This document shows positions 9,012 to 17,582 of a stretch of DNA of 64,000 nucleotides, piece by piece. The notes under the pieces were generated by a model. That model was not told where the DNA came from, did no database searches, and saw only the letters and a program-made list of their open reading frames with translations. The DNA comes from an uncultured Oscillospiraceae bacterium. Lineage in GTDB: Bacteria; Bacillota; Clostridia; Oscillospirales; Oscillospiraceae. The DNA lies in NCBI GenBank assembly GCA_944385095.1, contig CALWVS010000002.1:62001-126000 (forward strand). Reading direction: 5' to 3'. Within the stretch, counting starts at the first letter, position 1; every line of letters begins with the position of its first letter. A program made the translations under genes and the position numbers.

Positions 9012-9715
9012 AAAGCACCACCAATATGTCTGGTCAGTGCGTCCAAGAAGGCAGCTTTTCGGCTTCGGCTGATTTGAAGCTTTTGACCATTGATAATGGC
9101 GCAGTTGTCTTGAATCCCATCGACACACTCTAAATTGAGTAGATAGCCCTTATTACTGCGGAAAAAATGCATTCCCTCCAGTGTACTTTCTGCCTCTGTA
9201 ATGGTGCCGGAACTAATATAATTGCCATTTTTGGTATAATAAATCAACCGATGTCCCTGACTTTCTACATACAAAATGTCATCTACAGCCAGCTTCATGG
9301 CTCCACCCTTAATGGGCACAGTAATAAAGTGCTTTACACGCTGTTTTAAGCGGCTTAATACTCGACCCATACGCTGACAGAATGTTGTGTAGCTGACAGG
9401 TTTCAACATGTAATCCATGGCATCGACTTCATAGCCACGGATTGCATACTGTGCCATATTGGTAATAAACAGAATTGCCACTTCAGAGTCCTGTTGACGG
9501 ATCAGTTTGGCAGTGGTCATACCGTCTAAAAAGCGCATTTGGACATCCAAAAAAATAATGTCATATTGAGCATGATAGTTTTGAAGGAGATCTTCACCAT
9601 CCTGAAATAGGGAGACAGAAAAATGATATTGATTGGAGGAACCATAGGTATCAATATAGCTTTGTAGCTGCTGTCCCCAAGTGAGGTCATCTTCCACAAT
9701 GGCAATGTGTATCAT
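9008..9715 (-). CDS. LytTR-family response regulator
   Basis: 235 residues. Receiver domain at about 1-120 with acidic pocket EDD near residue 9, phospho-acceptor Asp in IIFLDVQM near 56 and Lys in YMLKPVSY near 104. The C-terminal LytTR DNA-binding domain runs from about 138 to 230 (DDILYVESQGHRLIYYT, FFRSNKGYLLNLECV). LytTR proteins bind direct repeats upstream of target promoters. First gene of the pair with the GHKL kinase, overlapping it by 4 bases. Confidence 0.93.
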   Translation of the reverse strand: MIHIAIVEDDLTWGQQLQSYIDTYGSSNQYHFSVSLFQDGEDLLQNYHAQYDIIFLDVQMRFLDGMTTAKLIRQQDSEVAILFITNMAQYAIRGYEVDAMDYMLKPVSYTTFCQRMGRVLSRLKQRVKHFITVPIKGGAMKLAVDDILYVESQGHRLIYYTKNGNYISSGTITEAESTLEGMHFFRSNKGYLLNLECVDGIQDNCAIINGQKLQISRSRKAAFLDALTRHIGGAL

Positions 9716-9751
9716 AAAGCCACCTCATATTTGTACGTTAGATTTTTGGAA

Positions 9752-9783
9752 AAGCGAACCTGTCCAGGGACAAGTCCGCTTTT
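9752..9783 (-). terminator. Probable terminator after lepB
   Basis: An imperfect 14-bp stem (AAGCGGACTTGTCC paired with GGACAGGTTCGCTT) lies just past the lepB stop on the minus strand and is followed by a short T stretch. It is weaker than the other terminators in the window. Confidence 0.5.
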
Positions 9784-9790
9784 ATGAATC

Positions 9791-10372
9791 TTATATGGGA
9801 CCAAAATGAGAGAAGGGGAAAAAGGAGAATATGGCTTCTCCTAAAATATATCCCTCATCAATAAAGCCAATCCGACTGTCACGGCTGTCATCTGAATTGT
9901 TGCGGTTATCACCCATGACAAAAATAGAGCCTTCTGGTACCTCAAAATGGGTTTGAGAACGGTAAGGGTCTGCCAATGATACATCATACATGGGTTCCTT
10001 AATGTAAAATTCATCCAGAGGAGCCCCATCTACATAGACAGTGTTGGTACCATAATCAATATCAACTGTCTGTCCACCAGTGGCAATGACACGTTTTACA
10101 ATGGCATCCCCATTTAGATGTTCCACAGTTGTCTTATTCACAACAACGATGTCACCTTGTTGTGGTTGATAGCCCAAAGACCATACCAATAAAATTTGAC
10201 CATCTTCCAGTGTATGTTCCATCGAGGAGCCAGATACACGGGTCAAACGACCAAAAAAAGTAAAAACAAGTACCATACAGACCAGAGACAGGGTCAGTGC
10301 CCGCAGCCAATAGAAAAGGTCATTGGAGATAGGTTCTTCCTGTTCGGTCTCTTGGTTCCATGATTCGGACAT
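9791..10372 (-). CDS. lepB: Signal peptidase I
   Basis: 193 residues. One N-terminal membrane segment (about 22-42) is followed by the catalytic serine motif SGSSMEHTL (Ser near residue 50). Then come the lysine region VKRVIATGG and the family box GDNRNNSDDSRDSR. The enzyme cuts signal peptides from exported proteins on the outer face of the membrane by a Ser/Lys mechanism. The ATG at 10372 is preferred because GGGAGG lies 6 bases upstream. Monocistronic; rny lies upstream behind its own terminator. Confidence 0.93.
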   Translation of the reverse strand: MSESWNQETEQEEPISNDLFYWLRALTLSLVCMVLVFTFFGRLTRVSGSSMEHTLEDGQILLVWSLGYQPQQGDIVVVNKTTVEHLNGDAIVKRVIATGGQTVDIDYGTNTVYVDGAPLDEFYIKEPMYDVSLADPYRSQTHFEVPEGSIFVMGDNRNNSDDSRDSRIGFIDEGYILGEAIFSFFPFSHFGPI

Positions 10373-10451
10373 GTGGTACCTCCCAAATGTAGTTTTCACG
10401 ATTACGACTTATTATTATACTGGTTTTTGCAGGAAAAAGCAACCAGAGCAG

Positions 10452-10484
10452 AAAAAAAGACAGGATACCTTTTGGCATCCTGTC
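10452..10484 (-). terminator. rho-independent terminator of rny
   Basis: On the minus strand an 11-bp stem with one mismatch (GACAGGATGCC/GGTATCCTGTC), a 4-nt loop and seven T. It lies 20 bases past the rny stop. Confidence 0.9.
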
Positions 10485-10504
10485 GGAATCCTGTATACAG
10501 GCAA

Positions 10505-12061
10505 TTACTTTGCATACTCAATTGCTTTGGTTTCACGCAGTAGGTTAATCTTAATTTGACCTGGATATTCCAATTCATCCTCAATCTTTTTGGCAATATC
10601 TCGGGCCAGAATGACCATCTGATCTTCACTGACCTGTTCAGGCTTGACCATAATACGCACTTCACGTCCAGCCTGAATGGCAAAAGACTTATCCACACCG
10701 GGGAAAGAGGAAGTAATTTCTTCCAGCATCTCAAGACGCTTAATATAGTTTTCCAGATTTTCACGGCGAGCACCGGGACGGGCGGCAGAGATGGCATCAG
10801 CGGCCTGTACCAGACAGGCAACCACAGTTTGAGGCTCTACATCATTGTGGTGTGCATGGATAGCGTGAATCACGCCTTCACTTTCCCGATACTTACGAGC
10901 AAGTTCCACACCAATGGAAACATGGGAGCCCTCTACTTCATGGTCGATGGATTTTCCCAAATCATGCAGCAAACCAGCACGTTTTGCCTCTGCCACATTG
11001 GCACCAATTTCTGCTGCCAAAAGACCAGCAATGTGGGAGACTTCAATAGAATGATTCAGAACATTTTGACCATAACTGGTGCGGTAGCGCATACGCCCCA
11101 GAAGCTTGACCAGTTCAGGGTGGAGACCATGCACATTTGTCTCAAAAATAGCACGTTCACCTTCTGATTTAATGGTGCTGTCCACTTCACGTTTTGCCTT
11201 TTCCACCATTTCTTCAATGCGAGTGGGATGGATACGACCATCTAAAATCAATTTTTCCAGTGCAAGACGGGCAATTTCACGACGGACTGGGTCAAAACAG
11301 GATACTGTAATGGCTTCTGGTGTGTCATCAATAATCAAATCCACCCCGGTGAGGGTTTCCAGAGTGCGAATATTGCGACCTTCGCGACCAATAATGCGCC
11401 CCTTCATTTCATCGTTGGGAAGGGCAACCACAGAGACAGTAGCCTCTGCCACATGGTCAGCAGCACAGCGTTGAATGGCAAGAGAAATAATCTCACGGGC
11501 TTTGGTATCAGCTTCATCCTTAAAGCGTGCCTCAATCTCTTTGATTTTCATGGCAGACTCATGGGTGACATCGGCTTCCAACTGATTCAGAAGGTAGGTT
11601 TTGGCCTCGTCTGCAGTAAAGCCAGAAATACGCTCCAAAACTTCCAGATGTTGATGTTTAATCTGGTCTGCCTCCGCCTGTGTTGCCTCCAGCTTTGCAA
11701 GGCGGTGGGAAAGATGTTCCTCTTTCTTTTCCATGTTCTCTGTTTTGCGGTCCAGATTTTCTTCTTTTTGTTGCAGTCTGCGCTCCTGCTTTTGCAGGTC
11801 TGCACGACGCTCTTTCTCCTCACGCTCGTATTCGTTGCGGGCCTTTAAAATTTCTTCTTTTGCCTCTACCAACGCTTCACGCTTTTTGCTTTCCGCACTT
11901 TTGTAGGCCTCGTTGACAATTCGAGTGGCCTCTTCTTCAGCGGAGCCAATTTCGTGCTCGGCCACCCGTTTGCGTCGATTCCATCCCAGATACATGCCAA
12001 CTGCAATACCAATGGCAAGGGCAAAAATGGCAGCAACAGCCACCAAAATTTCAGGGGTCAT
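10505..12061 (-). CDS. rny: Ribonuclease Y
   Basis: 518 residues, the normal length for RNase Y, a membrane-bound endonuclease that starts mRNA decay. An N-terminal membrane anchor (about 4-26) is followed by a long charged coiled coil (about 30-150, repeated [21 protein letters not shown]-type sequence), a KH RNA-binding domain ([15 protein letters not shown] near 215) and the HD metal-dependent phosphohydrolase domain ([12 protein letters not shown] near 365). The ATG has GGAGG upstream. A TTGACA/TACAAT promoter lies about 190 bases upstream, leaving a leader of about 175 nt. Confidence 0.96.
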   Translation of the reverse strand: MTPEILVAVAAIFALAIGIAVGMYLGWNRRKRVAEHEIGSAEEEATRIVNEAYKSAESKKREALVEAKEEILKARNEYEREEKERRADLQKQERRLQQKEENLDRKTENMEKKEEHLSHRLAKLEATQAEADQIKHQHLEVLERISGFTADEAKTYLLNQLEADVTHESAMKIKEIEARFKDEADTKAREIISLAIQRCAADHVAEATVSVVALPNDEMKGRIIGREGRNIRTLETLTGVDLIIDDTPEAITVSCFDPVRREIARLALEKLILDGRIHPTRIEEMVEKAKREVDSTIKSEGERAIFETNVHGLHPELVKLLGRMRYRTSYGQNVLNHSIEVSHIAGLLAAEIGANVAEAKRAGLLHDLGKSIDHEVEGSHVSIGVELARKYRESEGVIHAIHAHHNDVEPQTVVACLVQAADAISAARPGARRENLENYIKRLEMLEEITSSFPGVDKSFAIQAGREVRIMVKPEQVSEDQMVILARDIAKKIEDELEYPGQIKINLLRETKAIEYAK

Positions 12062-12244
12062 TGCGTAGATACACCTCCATCAAACAAAATTTTTTCTTTG
12101 TCAACACACGCTGCTTCAGGTAGGAAGCAGAGACAGTTTCTGACATAAAAGGAGCCGCAAGGCACATGACCCATCCCAAATGAGCCACAAACCCTGCGAC
12201 AATAGAAAAACAACCCTCTCGTTTTTCATATTTGTCCTTTTTGT

Positions 12245-12273
12245 ATTGTAAAGGCAAGTGGATTCTATGTCAA
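12245..12273 (-). promoter_or_regulatory. sigma-A-type promoter of rny
   Basis: On the minus strand TTGACA (12268-12273) and TACAAT (12245-12250) with a 17-base spacer. Transcription would begin near 12238. I see no further gene between it and rny; the rest of the 12062-12347 gap is leader and AT-rich spacer. Confidence 0.82.
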
Positions 12274-12347
12274 GAATTATTCATACTAATCCCTAGCACT
12301 TTCAAAATTTTCTTGCGAATTTGAAAATAATTTGGCATGCTTACAGG

Positions 12348-12833
12348 TTAGTCAAGCCCATCGGGCAGAGAATCATCTTGCTCAATCCATTCTTCCACCG
12401 ATACGGTTTCATATTCTGTTGGCGTGGTTCGGATGACAACTTTGGAAATACCTGCGTTGATAATCAGGCGTCTGCACATAGAACAGGAGGTAGCATGTTC
12501 TAAGAGAGCCCCAGTTTTTGCATCCCGACCGGCAAGGTATAAAGTGGAATCCAGAGAGTCACGACGGGCAGCAGAAATAATGGCGTTCATCTCGGCGTGG
12601 ACAGAGCGGCACAGTTCGTAACGCTGACCACTGGGGACGTTCATGGCGTCTCTGGTACAGTAGCCCAAGTCCATACAGTTTTTTCTCCCCCGAGGGGCAC
12701 CATTGTATCCAGTGGAAACAATTTCATCATGTTTGACCAAAATGGCACCATACTGCCGACGCAGACAGGTAGAACGCTCTAAAACGGTCTCTGCAATGTC
12801 TAAGTAATAATTTTCTTTATCGATTCGTTTCAT
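12348..12833 (-). CDS. Deoxycytidylate (dCMP) deaminase, ComEB type
   Basis: 161 residues. The zinc-dependent cytidine/deoxycytidylate deaminase signature is complete: CRSVHAEMNAI supplies the zinc histidine and the proton-shuttle glutamate, and ATSCSMCRR supplies the two zinc cysteines. TGYNGAPRGRKNC is the nucleotide-binding loop of dCMP deaminases. The enzyme makes dUMP for thymidylate synthesis. The ATG at 12833 follows GGAGG at a slightly long spacing of 11 bases. Single gene. Confidence 0.9.
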   Translation of the reverse strand: MKRIDKENYYLDIAETVLERSTCLRRQYGAILVKHDEIVSTGYNGAPRGRKNCMDLGYCTRDAMNVPSGQRYELCRSVHAEMNAIISAARRDSLDSTLYLAGRDAKTGALLEHATSCSMCRRLIINAGISKVVIRTTPTEYETVSVEEWIEQDDSLPDGLD

Positions 12834-13007
12834 AACAACAATTTCCTCCAAAAGTGGTGGTACTATTGTGTCAGTATAACCGATTTTGAAATGTGTCGCA
12901 AGTAGGAGGAGGAGGGGTTTTACCCAATCAATCTGTGAAAGTCAGACAAAATGTGACAATCTGTCAGTGTGTGGGGCACAATTTACATTTTGTTTACGAT
13001 TGATTCC

Positions 13008-13036
13008 TTGACGAGTTCACACTATTTCGATATGAT
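13008..13036 (+). promoter_or_regulatory. Promoter of the zinc-ribbon membrane protein gene
   Basis: TTGACG (13008-13013) and TATGAT (13031-13036) are separated by 17 bases, about 115 bases before the start codon of the following gene. Confidence 0.65.
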
Positions 13037-13152
13037 ATGATACACAATGGGTTTGAAATTGTGTAGTAAATTGAAAAATCCATTGTAAGGAACATTTCGT
13101 CTGGGAAAAGGGTCTCATTGTGCAAGACCCCGCACAGATAAGGAGGCACCTT

Positions 13153-13548
13153 ATGATCCGGAATGCAATACAGAGACTGATGTATGGGCGGTATGGCAAT
13201 GACCAGCTTAATACCTGTCTGGTGGCAGCTTATCTGATTCTGTATCTCCTCTACATGGTAACAGGTTTGGATTTGCTGTACTGGGTTTCTCTTGTGGTAA
13301 TTGTTGTGGTTATTTTCCGCCTGCTTTCTCGCAACCATGCCAAACGGCGGGCAGAAAACAGCAAATTTCTACAGGCAGCAGAACCAGTTGTAAAGTGGTA
13401 TCGTCTTAGAAAAACCATCTGGAAAGACAAGGAGCACTGCTATTTTAAATGCCCCAGTTGTGGGCAGCAGCTGCGAGTACCCAAAGGAAAGGGACGTATT
13501 ACGGTAACCTGTCGTGGCTGTGGAGCATCATTTGAAGAAAAAAGCTGA
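13153..13548 (+). CDS. Small membrane protein with C-terminal zinc ribbon
   Basis: 131 residues. Two adjacent hydrophobic segments (about 20-55) are followed by a basic stretch (SRNHAKRRAE) and a C-terminal four-cysteine zinc ribbon, CPSCGQQLRVPKGKGR...CRGCGASF (about 100-128). The cytoplasmic domain probably binds one zinc. Function unknown; similar proteins in Clostridia are annotated only as zinc-ribbon proteins. The ATG at 13153 follows AAGGAGG by 6 bases. Single-gene unit with its own promoter and a strong shared terminator. Confidence 0.8.
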   Translation: MIRNAIQRLMYGRYGNDQLNTCLVAAYLILYLLYMVTGLDLLYWVSLVVIVVVIFRLLSRNHAKRRAENSKFLQAAEPVVKWYRLRKTIWKDKEHCYFKCPSCGQQLRVPKGKGRITVTCRGCGASFEEKS

Positions 13549-13581
13549 CCATGAGATGAAAAATAATTCAATATGAAACTG

Positions 13582-13629
13582 AAAAATCCTAGCAAAAGTC
13601 AAAATGATTGACTGTTTGCTAGGATTTTT
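13582..13629. terminator. Bidirectional terminator between the zinc-ribbon gene and aroQ
   Basis: A 21-bp stem with one bulged base (AAAAATCCTAGCAAA...TTTGCTAGGATTTTT) and a short loop. T runs on both strands serve the plus-strand zinc-ribbon gene and the end of the minus-strand aromatic operon. Confidence 0.9.
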
Positions 13630-13634
13630 ATTGT

Positions 13635-14063
13635 TTAGTATTTCTTTACCAGATATTCGATGGCTTTTCGATACCCTTCAAAGCCAAGACCAATGAAAGA
13701 AGCTTCACACGCCATACCAGCATAAGAAACCTGACGGAATGGCTCACGTTGTCTAACATCAGAGAGATGAACCTCAACACAGGGCAATGCAACCGCCTTT
13801 AGAGCATCTAAAATTGCAACACTGGTGTGGGTATAAGCCGCTGGATTGATGACAATACCATCCATTTTCCCATATGCCCACTGAATTTTATCTACAATCG
13901 TCCCTTCATGATTGGATTGAAATACCTCAACTTGGATTCCACATTCCGCAGCTACATGGTGGATAAATCCTTCCAGATCAGCATAGGTCTGACTGCCATA
14001 AATGTCTGGCTCTCGAATTCCCAGCATATTTAGGTTGGGACCATTGATGACAAGCAATCTCAT
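13635..14063 (-). CDS. aroQ: 3-dehydroquinate dehydratase, type II
   Basis: 142 residues, typical of the dodecameric type II enzyme that converts 3-dehydroquinate to 3-dehydroshikimate (shikimate step 3). Motifs: NGPNLNMLG with the flexible catalytic loop after it, QSNHEG, NPAAYTHTSVAI and EVHLSDVRQREPFR. The ATG overlaps the stop of the aroE/K fusion gene by 4 bases. Last gene of the aromatic operon. Confidence 0.96.
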   Translation of the reverse strand: MRLLVINGPNLNMLGIREPDIYGSQTYADLEGFIHHVAAECGIQVEVFQSNHEGTIVDKIQWAYGKMDGIVINPAAYTHTSVAILDALKAVALPCVEVHLSDVRQREPFRQVSYAGMACEASFIGLGFEGYRKAIEYLVKKY

Positions 14064-15289
14064 GGATGGAGCCTCCCAACAATTTTGGCAGCCACATAGA
14101 TTGGCTTGGTGTTGTTCTCTACAGTAAGCTGTGCCAGAGACTCATAGAGGGGCGCACGCTGGGCATACAACTTTTCTAAAGGCACAGACTGAGAGATGGG
14201 GCGATCTTCTGTCGCAAGCTGTGAAAGGTCACGTTTTAGGTAGACTACAAAGGAATTTTGCAAAATAGGGTCGTGATTTTCCGGTTTTGTTACAATGCCG
14301 CCACCACAGGCGATAATTTGCCCAGAACGTTTGGCAATATCACAAAGTACCTGATGTTCACACTCCCGAAACCCATCTTCCCCCTTTTGGTCGAACAGCT
14401 CTGGAATGGAACAGCCACACATTTCCTCAATTTTTTTGTCCAAATCTACAAAGGGACGGTGTAAAAAGTCTGCTACAGCCTCACCCACAGCACTTTTTCC
14501 ACAGCCGGGCATGCCAATGAGGATAATATTTTTTGTTTCCCATTCAATCAGACGTGTAATTTCATCAATCCGCTGAGGTGGGTAAGCCACATTGAAAAAA
14601 CGTTCAGATGCGGCTTTTGCCTGTGCAACCAGCATAGAAAGCCCATTGATATAGGGGATTCCCAATTTTTTTGCGTCCAGCAAAAGCTGTGTGGCAGCAG
14701 GGTTATAGATAATATCAATGACCCCTTCACAGGCTGGGAATTGCGCTAGACAAACAGGAGCAACGCCTACATTTGGGTACATGCCGACAGGTGTAGTGTT
14801 TACAATCACCTGTGCATCAGCATGCAGATGTAAATTTTCGTAGTTATCTTTTCCGGTACGGGAAATCACCACAATTTCTCCTGCCTGTAAATCGGTCAAT
14901 ACCGTTTTTACGGTGAGGGAGGAGCCACCACTGCCCAAAATCAATACTTTTTTTCCTGTAATGGAAATGCCAGACTTTTGCACCAGATATAAAAATCCGT
15001 CGTAATCTGTATTATCTCCATATAAGGAACCATCTGGACGGCGAATAATGGTATTGACACTGCCAATGCGTTCTGCAATAGGAGAGAGCTGGGTACAGTA
15101 GGGAATGACTGTTTTTTTGTAGGGGACCGTTACATTGATGCCTTGAAAGGTACCATTGGATAGAAAATTACCTACTTCATCTGGTGGGAGAGGGATGAGC
15201 TGATAGTTGGGGTTGTCCAACAGGCGGTGGATGAGAGGAGAAAAACTGTGAGACAGTTTTTCTCCCAGCAGTCCATAGGTTGCATTCAT
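14060..15289 (-). CDS. aroE/aroK fusion: Fused shikimate dehydrogenase / shikimate kinase
   Basis: 409 residues covering shikimate steps 4 and 5 in one chain. The N-terminal half (about 1-250) is AroE: KLSHSFSP, NVTVPYKK with the catalytic lysine near residue 58, DNTDYDG, nucleotide loop GSGGSS, and VNTTPVGM. The C-terminal half (about 255-409) is AroK: P-loop GMPGCGKS at about 259-266, DLDKKIEE, FRECE, CGGGIV and the lid arginine in TEDRPIS. No stop or frameshift lies between the halves. The ATG at 15289 has GAGGTG 6 bases upstream. It follows pheA closely and is coupled to aroQ. Confidence 0.94.
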   Translation of the reverse strand: MNATYGLLGEKLSHSFSPLIHRLLDNPNYQLIPLPPDEVGNFLSNGTFQGINVTVPYKKTVIPYCTQLSPIAERIGSVNTIIRRPDGSLYGDNTDYDGFLYLVQKSGISITGKKVLILGSGGSSLTVKTVLTDLQAGEIVVISRTGKDNYENLHLHADAQVIVNTTPVGMYPNVGVAPVCLAQFPACEGVIDIIYNPAATQLLLDAKKLGIPYINGLSMLVAQAKAASERFFNVAYPPQRIDEITRLIEWETKNIILIGMPGCGKSAVGEAVADFLHRPFVDLDKKIEEMCGCSIPELFDQKGEDGFRECEHQVLCDIAKRSGQIIACGGGIVTKPENHDPILQNSFVVYLKRDLSQLATEDRPISQSVPLEKLYAQRAPLYESLAQLTVENNTKPIYVAAKIVGRLHP

Positions 15290-15305
15290 TGTAATCACCT
15301 CAAAA

Positions 15306-16457
15306 TTAACAAATCATCTCACTATAGCTGCCCAAATATCTGAAGTGTTCACTTTCTGCCTCTAAATCTCGGAACAGAGCCTGCAATTCTGGAGCATAGA
15401 CAGGGCATTCCAAATCAAAGTAGAAACGGAATTCAAACTCCTGATCAGGAATGGGACGGCTCTCCAATTTGCGCAGATTGATGCCAAGGGCGTAGAATTT
15501 GGAGAGAATGTGGTAGAGGGTACCAGGCTTATGAGGCAGGGTCATCATGAGGGAAGTGCGGTCTGCGCCTGGATAGATTTCAGGTTGCTTGGAAATGCAG
15601 ATGAACCGAGTGTAGTTGTTGTCCTGATCCTGTACATTTGCTTCCAAAATATTGAGACCATATAGTTCACCACAGAAACGGGAAGAAAGAGCAGCCAGAT
15701 CGGTGCGGTCAGACTCAGCCACCATGCGGGCAGCCACAGCAGTGTTTTCTACAACTGTAATTTTAACATCTTTTAATCCAGATAGATAGTAGGAACTTTG
15801 TCTCAAAGCCTGCTCATGAGAATAAATTTCACGGATGTCTTCTTTTTTCACACCGTGGTGTGCCATAAGATTGTGATTTACTTTCAAACGGGCAGAACGT
15901 ACAATATAAAAATTGTGCTTTGCCATCAGGTCATAAATCACATTCACAGAACCAGCAGAGCTATTTTCCACAGGAAGCACACCATATTGACACATGCCAG
16001 TCTCTACCGCACGAAATACATGTTCAAAGGTGCTGAAATACAGAATATTTGGGGACTTGAACATGCTGTCACAGGCAATCTGGGAATAGGCACCCTCAAT
16101 GCCCTGACAGGCAACCGAGGCACGTTGTGGGAACAGGTTTTGTGTGTTGGTCACAGCCTGAGAAATCACATCCCAAATAGGAGATGGAGTTTGGTTACAT
16201 AAATTTTGATAGGAGCGACCAGCCGCAAAAATACTGCGATAGACAGATTGAACATAGTCAGAAAATTCATCCCCTGCCTGCTGGGCAACACGGGAAAGGA
16301 GGGCACGTTCACGACCGGCATCTAAGGTGGGCATCTGGTGCGCTTTTTTAAAGGCAGCAATATCTTTTGATACCCCCATACGTTCTACAAACAGATCAAC
16401 CATCTGCTTGTCAATGGAGTCAATGTGTTCACGCAGGCGATTCAGTTCTTCATTCAT
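15306..16457 (-). CDS. pheA: Chorismate mutase / prephenate dehydratase (P-protein)
   Basis: 383 residues, bifunctional enzyme of phenylalanine synthesis. The chorismate mutase domain is at about 1-85 (LREHIDSIDKQMVDLFVERM). Prephenate dehydratase follows at about 110-290 (GIEGAYSQIACDSMF, GVLPVENSSAGSV, and YTRFICIS, whose Thr-Arg-Phe is the catalytic motif). A C-terminal ACT domain (about 300-375, PHKPGTLYHILSKF, LRKLESRP) normally binds phenylalanine for feedback control. GGAGG lies upstream of the ATG. Fused N-terminal mutase plus ACT is the proteobacterial-style P-protein layout, less usual in Bacillus relatives. Confidence 0.95.
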   Translation of the reverse strand: MNEELNRLREHIDSIDKQMVDLFVERMGVSKDIAAFKKAHQMPTLDAGRERALLSRVAQQAGDEFSDYVQSVYRSIFAAGRSYQNLCNQTPSPIWDVISQAVTNTQNLFPQRASVACQGIEGAYSQIACDSMFKSPNILYFSTFEHVFRAVETGMCQYGVLPVENSSAGSVNVIYDLMAKHNFYIVRSARLKVNHNLMAHHGVKKEDIREIYSHEQALRQSSYYLSGLKDVKITVVENTAVAARMVAESDRTDLAALSSRFCGELYGLNILEANVQDQDNNYTRFICISKQPEIYPGADRTSLMMTLPHKPGTLYHILSKFYALGINLRKLESRPIPDQEFEFRFYFDLECPVYAPELQALFRDLEAESEHFRYLGSYSEMIC

Positions 16458-16475
16458 GGGAATTACCTCCTAAGG

Positions 16476-17582
16476 TCAATTTATTTTGTTGATTTGGTCT
16501 GTATTGCGGTCAAGTAGAGCATCCAGCAGCACAATGGCAACAGCTGCTTCTACCACAGGAACTGCACGGGGCACAATACAGGGGTCGTGACGTCCCACAA
16601 CATTCAGTGGAATGTTCTTTTGTTGGGACAGGCTGATGCTCTGTTGTTCTTTGGAAATGGATGGGGTTGGTTTAAAAGCTGCACGCAACAGAAGGGGCAT
16701 TCCATTGGAAATTCCACCCAAAATACCGCCGCTATGATTGGTGCGGGTGCGAACTGTGGTGCCATCCAGATAGAATGGGTCGTTGTTTTGAGAACCAAAT
16801 AATGTTGCGCTTTCAAATCCTGCCCCAAATTCTACCCCCTTTACCGCTGGAATAGAAAACAGCATAGAGGCAAGACGACTTTCCAAGCCTTCAAACATGG
16901 GATTTCCCAGTCCCACAGGCAGCCCTGTTGCCATACATTCCACCACACCACCCACAGAATCTCCTTGATTGCGGGCAGACTCGATGATAGACTTCATGTC
17001 AGTTTCTGTTTTTTTGTTGATGACAGGAAAAGAAGATGATTTGAGATGTACAAAGGTGCTGTCAGGTTCCCCCAGAGGGCAAAAAGGGGTATCAGACACG
17101 GAGCCAACAGAGGCAATGTGTGCCCCGATTTCAATTCCGTAGCGGGACAGAATTTGAAGACAAATACCACCTGCAATACACAGTGGAGCAGTCAATCTGC
17201 CAGAAAAATGACCGCCACCGGCTACATCCTGATACCCTCTGTATTTGACATGGGCAGTATAATCTGCATGAGCAGGTCTAGGACAGTCTTTTAATTTGGA
17301 GTAATCCTGAGAGCGTGTGTTTGTGTTGTGAATGATTGCGGTCAGCGGTGCCCCACAGGTGGTGTGGTCCACCATGCCACACAAAAACTCAGGTAAGTCA
17401 GCCTCTTTACGAGGGGTGGAAAGAGGGCTGTTGCCGGGAGCTCGACGTTTCAGAAAGAGAGAGAGAGCATCCAAATCAATGGATTCACCAGCGGGTAGCC
17501 CATCTATGGTAACACCAATGGCAGCAGAATGGGATTGCCCAAAAATAGAAATGTGAATATGTTTACCCCAATAAGAAGCCAT
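16476..17582 (-). CDS. aroC: Chorismate synthase
   Basis: 368 residues, the usual length. It makes chorismate from EPSP and needs reduced FMN. Family signatures: GQSHSAAIGVTIDGLPAG, KRRAPG, RPAHADYT...KYRGYQDVAGGGHFSGR, and the C-terminal RHDPCIVPRAVPVVEAAVA. Its first codons overlap the aroA end by 20 bases, so the two are translationally coupled. GGGAGG precedes the ATG. Confidence 0.97.
   Translation of the reverse strand: MASYWGKHIHISIFGQSHSAAIGVTIDGLPAGESIDLDALSLFLKRRAPGNSPLSTPRKEADLPEFLCGMVDHTTCGAPLTAIIHNTNTRSQDYSKLKDCPRPAHADYTAHVKYRGYQDVAGGGHFSGRLTAPLCIAGGICLQILSRYGIEIGAHIASVGSVSDTPFCPLGEPDSTFVHLKSSSFPVINKKTETDMKSIIESARNQGDSVGGVVECMATGLPVGLGNPMFEGLESRLASMLFSIPAVKGVEFGAGFESATLFGSQNNDPFYLDGTTVRTRTNHSGGILGGISNGMPLLLRAAFKPTPSISKEQQSISLSQQKNIPLNVVGRHDPCIVPRAVPVVEAAVAIVLLDALLDRNTDQINKIN

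Noticed and set aside
12051-12257. 68-codon minus-strand frame upstream of rny
   Set aside because: It lies in the leader downstream of the rny promoter, lacks a Shine-Dalgarno and shows no recognisable sequence.
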